From: RPQK01 sp041946865 | GTDB taxonomy: Bacteria; Acidobacteriota; UBA6911; RPQK01 | Direction of reading: 5' to 3' | Assembly (NCBI GenBank): GCA_041946865.1 | Contig: JBHGBF010000237.1 | Span: 1 to 8,717, forward strand | Length of the DNA: 8,717 bases | Shown: piece by piece, positions 6,635 through 8,717 of the stretch | How positions within the stretch are numbered: the first letter of the stretch is position 1 | Layout of the letters: every line of letters begins with the position of its first letter | Notes under the pieces: model-generated | Database searches by the model: none | What the model saw: only the letters and a program-made list of their open reading frames with translations | What the model was told of the DNA's origin: nothing | Position numbers and translations under genes: made by a program

Positions 6635-7495
6635 TCAGTACATGGGCCGATCTTTGCTGGGAGCGGACTTCCCGGCGGCCTCGAGAATGCTTCGCGACCC
6701 GGCCGCCATCATCCCCAGCTCGCTTGACGCCTGAAAGAACTGGAAGCCTTCCTTGATCAACCCGCCGATCTGATCGGGACCGGCTGTGCGTCCGACTGCC
6801 ACGCCGTGCCTTTTCCCCGCAACCAGGACCTTGGCAATCGCCTCTTTGAGCTTCGGCTCGTCCTGGCGCCCCTGTAGTCCGAGCGAGAAGGACAGATCGT
6901 TCGGTCCGATGAACAAAACGTCGATTCCGGGAACCGAGGCGATTTCGTCTATCCGCTCGACGGCCTGCGCTTGTTCAATAATAACGATGACGAGAACGTT
7001 TGTGTCCGCAAAGGCTCGGTATCCTTCGGGTGCCGGCCAGCGGAGCGAGGCGAGACCCGGCCCGAATCCGCGCAGGCCGGCCGGCGGGTACCGGCAGGCT
7101 GCCACCGCCTGGCGGGCGAGCTCGGGTGTGGAGGTGAAGGGGAAAATCACGCCCATGCTCCCCGCGTCCAAGGCGCGCTTGGCCGTCCATAATTCGTTGA
7201 CCGGAACGCGCGTGATGGGCATGCAGGCGGTCCCGTTAGTGGCCAGGATGATATGGCGAAGCGACTCGAGGGTGATCCCGCTATGCTCCATTTCGATCCA
7301 GAGGAAGTCAAACCCGAGGCGTGCAGCCTGAAGCGCCACGTCCGGGCTGGGGATCGTAACGGTCAGCCCCACGACCGGTTTCCCCTCGCGCAGCAGTTTC
7401 TTGACGGGATTCTCCCACCTGGTTTGAGCGTTCAAGGGGAATATGAAACAGACGATGGCGAGACCGCAGGCGGTCAGGCCTTTTGCTGTCTTCAT
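6635..7495 (-). CDS. Exported HpcH/HpaI-family aldolase (2-oxo acid class II aldolase)
   Basis: A 286-residue protein. From about residue 31 on it is a complete HpcH/HpaI aldolase/citrate lyase domain, a family of metal-dependent (beta/alpha)8 enzymes that split 2-oxo-hydroxy acids, often to pyruvate or another 2-oxo acid plus an aldehyde. The key positions are kept: FLWIEMEHSG with H71 (catalytic base), ITRVP with R96 (substrate carboxylate), IIEQAQAVERIDEI with E174 (metal), and FIGPNDLS with D200 (metal). The block RYPPAGLRGFGP (135-146) is also typical. The unusual feature is a clear signal peptide on a family that is normally cytoplasmic: MKTAKG, then a hydrophobic core, with cleavage after LNAQ near 24. 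The start at 7495 is supported by GGAGG six bases upstream; a longer frame opening at 7573 would bury the signal peptide and begin inside a palindrome. Substrate unknown. Confidence 0.9.
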   Translation of the reverse strand: MKTAKGLTACGLAIVCFIFPLNAQTRWENPVKKLLREGKPVVGLTVTIPSPDVALQAARLGFDFLWIEMEHSGITLESLRHIILATNGTACMPITRVPVNELWTAKRALDAGSMGVIFPFTSTPELARQAVAACRYPPAGLRGFGPGLASLRWPAPEGYRAFADTNVLVIVIIEQAQAVERIDEIASVPGIDVLFIGPNDLSFSLGLQGRQDEPKLKEAIAKVLVAGKRHGVAVGRTAGPDQIGGLIKEGFQFFQASSELGMMAAGSRSILEAAGKSAPSKDRPMY

Positions 7496-7501
7496 GATTT
7501 G

Positions 7502-7506
7502 CCTCC
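7502..7506 (-). promoter_or_regulatory. Ribosome-binding site that fixes the aldolase start
   Basis: GGAGG on the minus strand, spaced six bases from the ATG at 7495. It decides for the short form of the aldolase, which begins directly with its signal peptide. Confidence 0.7.
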
Positions 7507-7512
7507 GTGAAA

Positions 7513-7604
7513 ATAGGGGGACAGGACTACGAAGGATGACGGAGAACACCGTGTTGCTTCTCCTTATTTTCATCCTTCACCCTTCGTCGTCCTGTCCCCC
7601 CTAT
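7513..7604. repeat. Long imperfect palindrome between hydrolase and aldolase genes
   Basis: The outer arms 7513-7535 and 7581-7604 pair over about 22 bases with one bulge (five G against six C) and one mismatch (7528/7588). Inside, GAAGGATGA (7531-7539) has a second possible partner at 7570-7578, GGAGAA (7541-7546) can pair with TTCTCC (7558-7563), and AACAC/GTGTT forms the tip. The whole is a nested hairpin of about 92 bases. The right arm contains the hydrolase stop codon (7601-7603), and the left arm ends seven bases before the aldolase ribosome-binding site. It could be a repetitive palindromic element, an RNA-processing site, or an attenuator between the two genes. No T run is present. 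Confidence 0.6.
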
Positions 7605-8626
7605 CGCTTGCTCGCAATACTCCTCCGGCGCGCAGGCCCTGCGGCACTGTTCCCTTTTTGGGGGACTCGCTCGACCGCCAACGGAAGGTGATCCGTAACA
7701 AACGTGGTTACCTGCTTGTCGTAACCCCCCCATTCAGGTGTTTCGAGAAAAGACCGGCGACTGCGTGGAAGGAGCAAAAGCTGTTTGTCACCGGGAGTGG
7801 CATCATGGAGCGCTTGTGTCCACTGCAGAAAAGTCGGGCTGTCTTTGCCGGCCACATAAAGCACCGAGCGTCCCTCCAAATCCTCCGGCCTCAACTCCTC
7901 GTAGAGCGAAAAAGGAGTCTTCATGGAAACGACAGCCGAGACCAATCCGACCGATCCACCGAAGATCTTGCTCTTGAAGCCTATCCTCTTGGTGACCTGA
8001 TAATCGAGAAAGTCATAAACCGAGCCGTACGGAGAATCGAGGACGAGGACTCGGATACGGTGGTCGGCCAGTGCCGCGCGTAGCGCCGCATGCGCGCCCA
8101 GCCCGACACCCCAGACTCCCACTCGTGTCTGGTCCACCGCCTCGGATGCCAAAGCCTGATCAATCGTCGCCGCCAGATCGGATCCTTCAAGCAGGCCGAG
8201 AGACGTCGGCACCGAGGATTTCCCGGCGTGTCCCCTGAAGGAAACGACAAACAGGTTATAGCCCTCTTCGTGAAGGAGGTTGGCAAGGTTAAGCGTCGAA
8301 AGCCGGTTGAAGCCGTAATCGTGACAAAGAAAAACCGCCGGAGCGTCGGCCTGACCGGCAAGAAACCAGGCCGAGCCGCCCGAATAGGGGACTGATATCT
8401 CCTTGTATTGCAGAAGCGAATAGTACGCTGGATTCTCTTCGAGCGAGACTTCAGGGAAAATGATCAGATAGGAGATGTATCCGACGACGACGAGAAACGC
8501 GACCAGAAGGGCGACCAGGGAAGGAAATATAACTTTAAAATAGATCTTCCACTTCTTCCTGCCTGGTACTCGAGGCGTATGAGCCACGGCTGTAATCCTC
8601 GTTCCAGTCGCACATCTTAACCTCAT
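7601..8626 (-). CDS. Membrane-anchored alpha/beta-hydrolase-fold protein lacking the catalytic triad
   Basis: A 341-residue protein. A basic N-terminus (to about residue 29) leads into one hydrophobic anchor (about 32-57), and the rest is an alpha/beta-hydrolase domain, probably facing the periplasm. Fold landmarks are AVFLCHDYGFNR (oxyanion-loop region, normally HG), VVSFRGHAGKS (normally YRGHGxS), the nucleophile elbow VGVWGVGLGAHAALRAA, and VLVLDSPYGS. In the elbow the expected G-x-S-x-G reads G-V-G-L-G (173-177), so the serine is replaced by glycine G175 (codon GGG). The acid position is plausible (D262, in AGKDSP), but the usual histidine appears to be arginine (R291, in PRSRRSFLE). The protein is therefore probably not a working hydrolase and may bind ligands or proteins, although the frame is intact and well conserved in pattern. 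The ATG at 8626 is chosen because it overlaps the stop of an upstream frame as TAATG; a TTG at 8659 would extend it by 11 residues without a ribosome-binding site. Confidence 0.8.
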   Translation of the reverse strand: MRLRCATGTRITAVAHTPRVPGRKKWKIYFKVIFPSLVALLVAFLVVVGYISYLIIFPEVSLEENPAYYSLLQYKEISVPYSGGSAWFLAGQADAPAVFLCHDYGFNRLSTLNLANLLHEEGYNLFVVSFRGHAGKSSVPTSLGLLEGSDLAATIDQALASEAVDQTRVGVWGVGLGAHAALRAALADHRIRVLVLDSPYGSVYDFLDYQVTKRIGFKSKIFGGSVGLVSAVVSMKTPFSLYEELRPEDLEGRSVLYVAGKDSPTFLQWTQALHDATPGDKQLLLLPRSRRSFLETPEWGGYDKQVTTFVTDHLPLAVERVPQKGNSAAGPARRRSIASKR

Positions 8627-8717
8627 TATCGTCCCGGGTAAATCGATTTCAGGAGACAACGGTAACCGCTCAGTTTTCTGCGAGCGAAGCGGCAGGCGCT
8701 TTTGGAGTTCATCATGC
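8626..8717 (-). CDS. 3' end of an upstream gene (last codons only)
   Basis: An open frame enters from the right edge, passes two adjacent ATG codons (8710-8715) and ends at the TAA at 8626-8628. The visible tail is about 29 residues, basic and cysteine-containing (ends in SIYPGR), with no recognisable domain. Its stop overlaps the hydrolase ATG as TAATG, the arrangement expected for two coupled genes in one operon. The stretch is too short to exclude a chance open frame or a small leader peptide. Confidence 0.35.
   Translation of the reverse strand, partial: MMNSKSACRFARRKLSGYRCLLKSIYPGR

Noticed and set aside
7496..7573. Longer aldolase start at 7573
   Set aside because: It would begin inside the palindrome and place 26 residues before a clear signal peptide. 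GGAGG upstream of 7495 supports the shorter form.
8627..8659. TTG start for the hydrolase-fold protein
   Set aside because: There is no ribosome-binding site near the TTG, and the start would overlap the upstream frame by more than 30 bases, whereas the ATG at 8626 gives a neat TAATG junction.
1..8717. CRISPR array, tRNA, rRNA, insertion sequence or phage genes
   Set aside because: I saw no spaced direct repeats, no cloverleaf or rRNA-like sequence, and no transposase, integrase or phage-like protein in any frame.

Overview
This 8.7 kb window is GC-rich and gene-dense. It looks like chromosomal DNA from a free-living, aerobic or respiring bacterium, most likely an Acidobacteriota-type organism. 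That placement is an inference from gene content: a BlaI-type repressor next to a probable M56 peptidase, a secreted CHRD-domain protein, a TIGR03118-family exported protein, an exported HpcH/HpaI-type aldolase, and several signal peptides that end in '-AQ' or '-GQ'. There is no rRNA, tRNA, CRISPR array, transposase or phage gene. No gap between genes reaches 300 bases; the longest is 187 bases.

Left end (1-544, minus strand): a BlaI/MecI-family repressor is followed, through a 4-base ATGA overlap, by the start of a membrane protein that runs off the left edge. This is probably the BlaR1-like M56 sensor protease. The repressor has a good promoter whose -10 lies inside a palindromic operator, and the predicted transcript starts almost at the ATG. 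This suggests autoregulation and leaderless translation.

Middle left (694-2473): a plus-strand gene for a small secreted CHRD protein converges on a minus-strand gene for a 384-residue TIGR03118-family exported protein. A 19-base-pair inverted repeat lies between the two 3' ends.

Middle and right (2622-8626, minus strand): five genes read in the same direction. In transcription order they encode a membrane-anchored alpha/beta-hydrolase-fold protein that has lost its nucleophile and catalytic histidine; a secreted HpcH/HpaI-family aldolase; an APC-superfamily amino acid permease; an uncharacterised exported protein coupled to the permease by ATGA; and a secreted di-haem cytochrome c of the peroxidase type. 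The last codons of a further upstream gene are visible at the right edge and overlap the hydrolase start as TAATG. The co-direction, the couplings and the repeated export signals suggest one or two operons devoted to envelope or periplasmic metabolism, but no published system is recognised. The 105-base gap between the hydrolase and the aldolase is almost filled by a long imperfect palindrome, so the cluster may be split there.

The strongest oddities are the catalytically incomplete hydrolase, the exported aldolase, the unknown protein coupled to a permease, the leaderless repressor promoter, and two large palindromes. I do not see convincing evidence for a wholly new multi-gene system.
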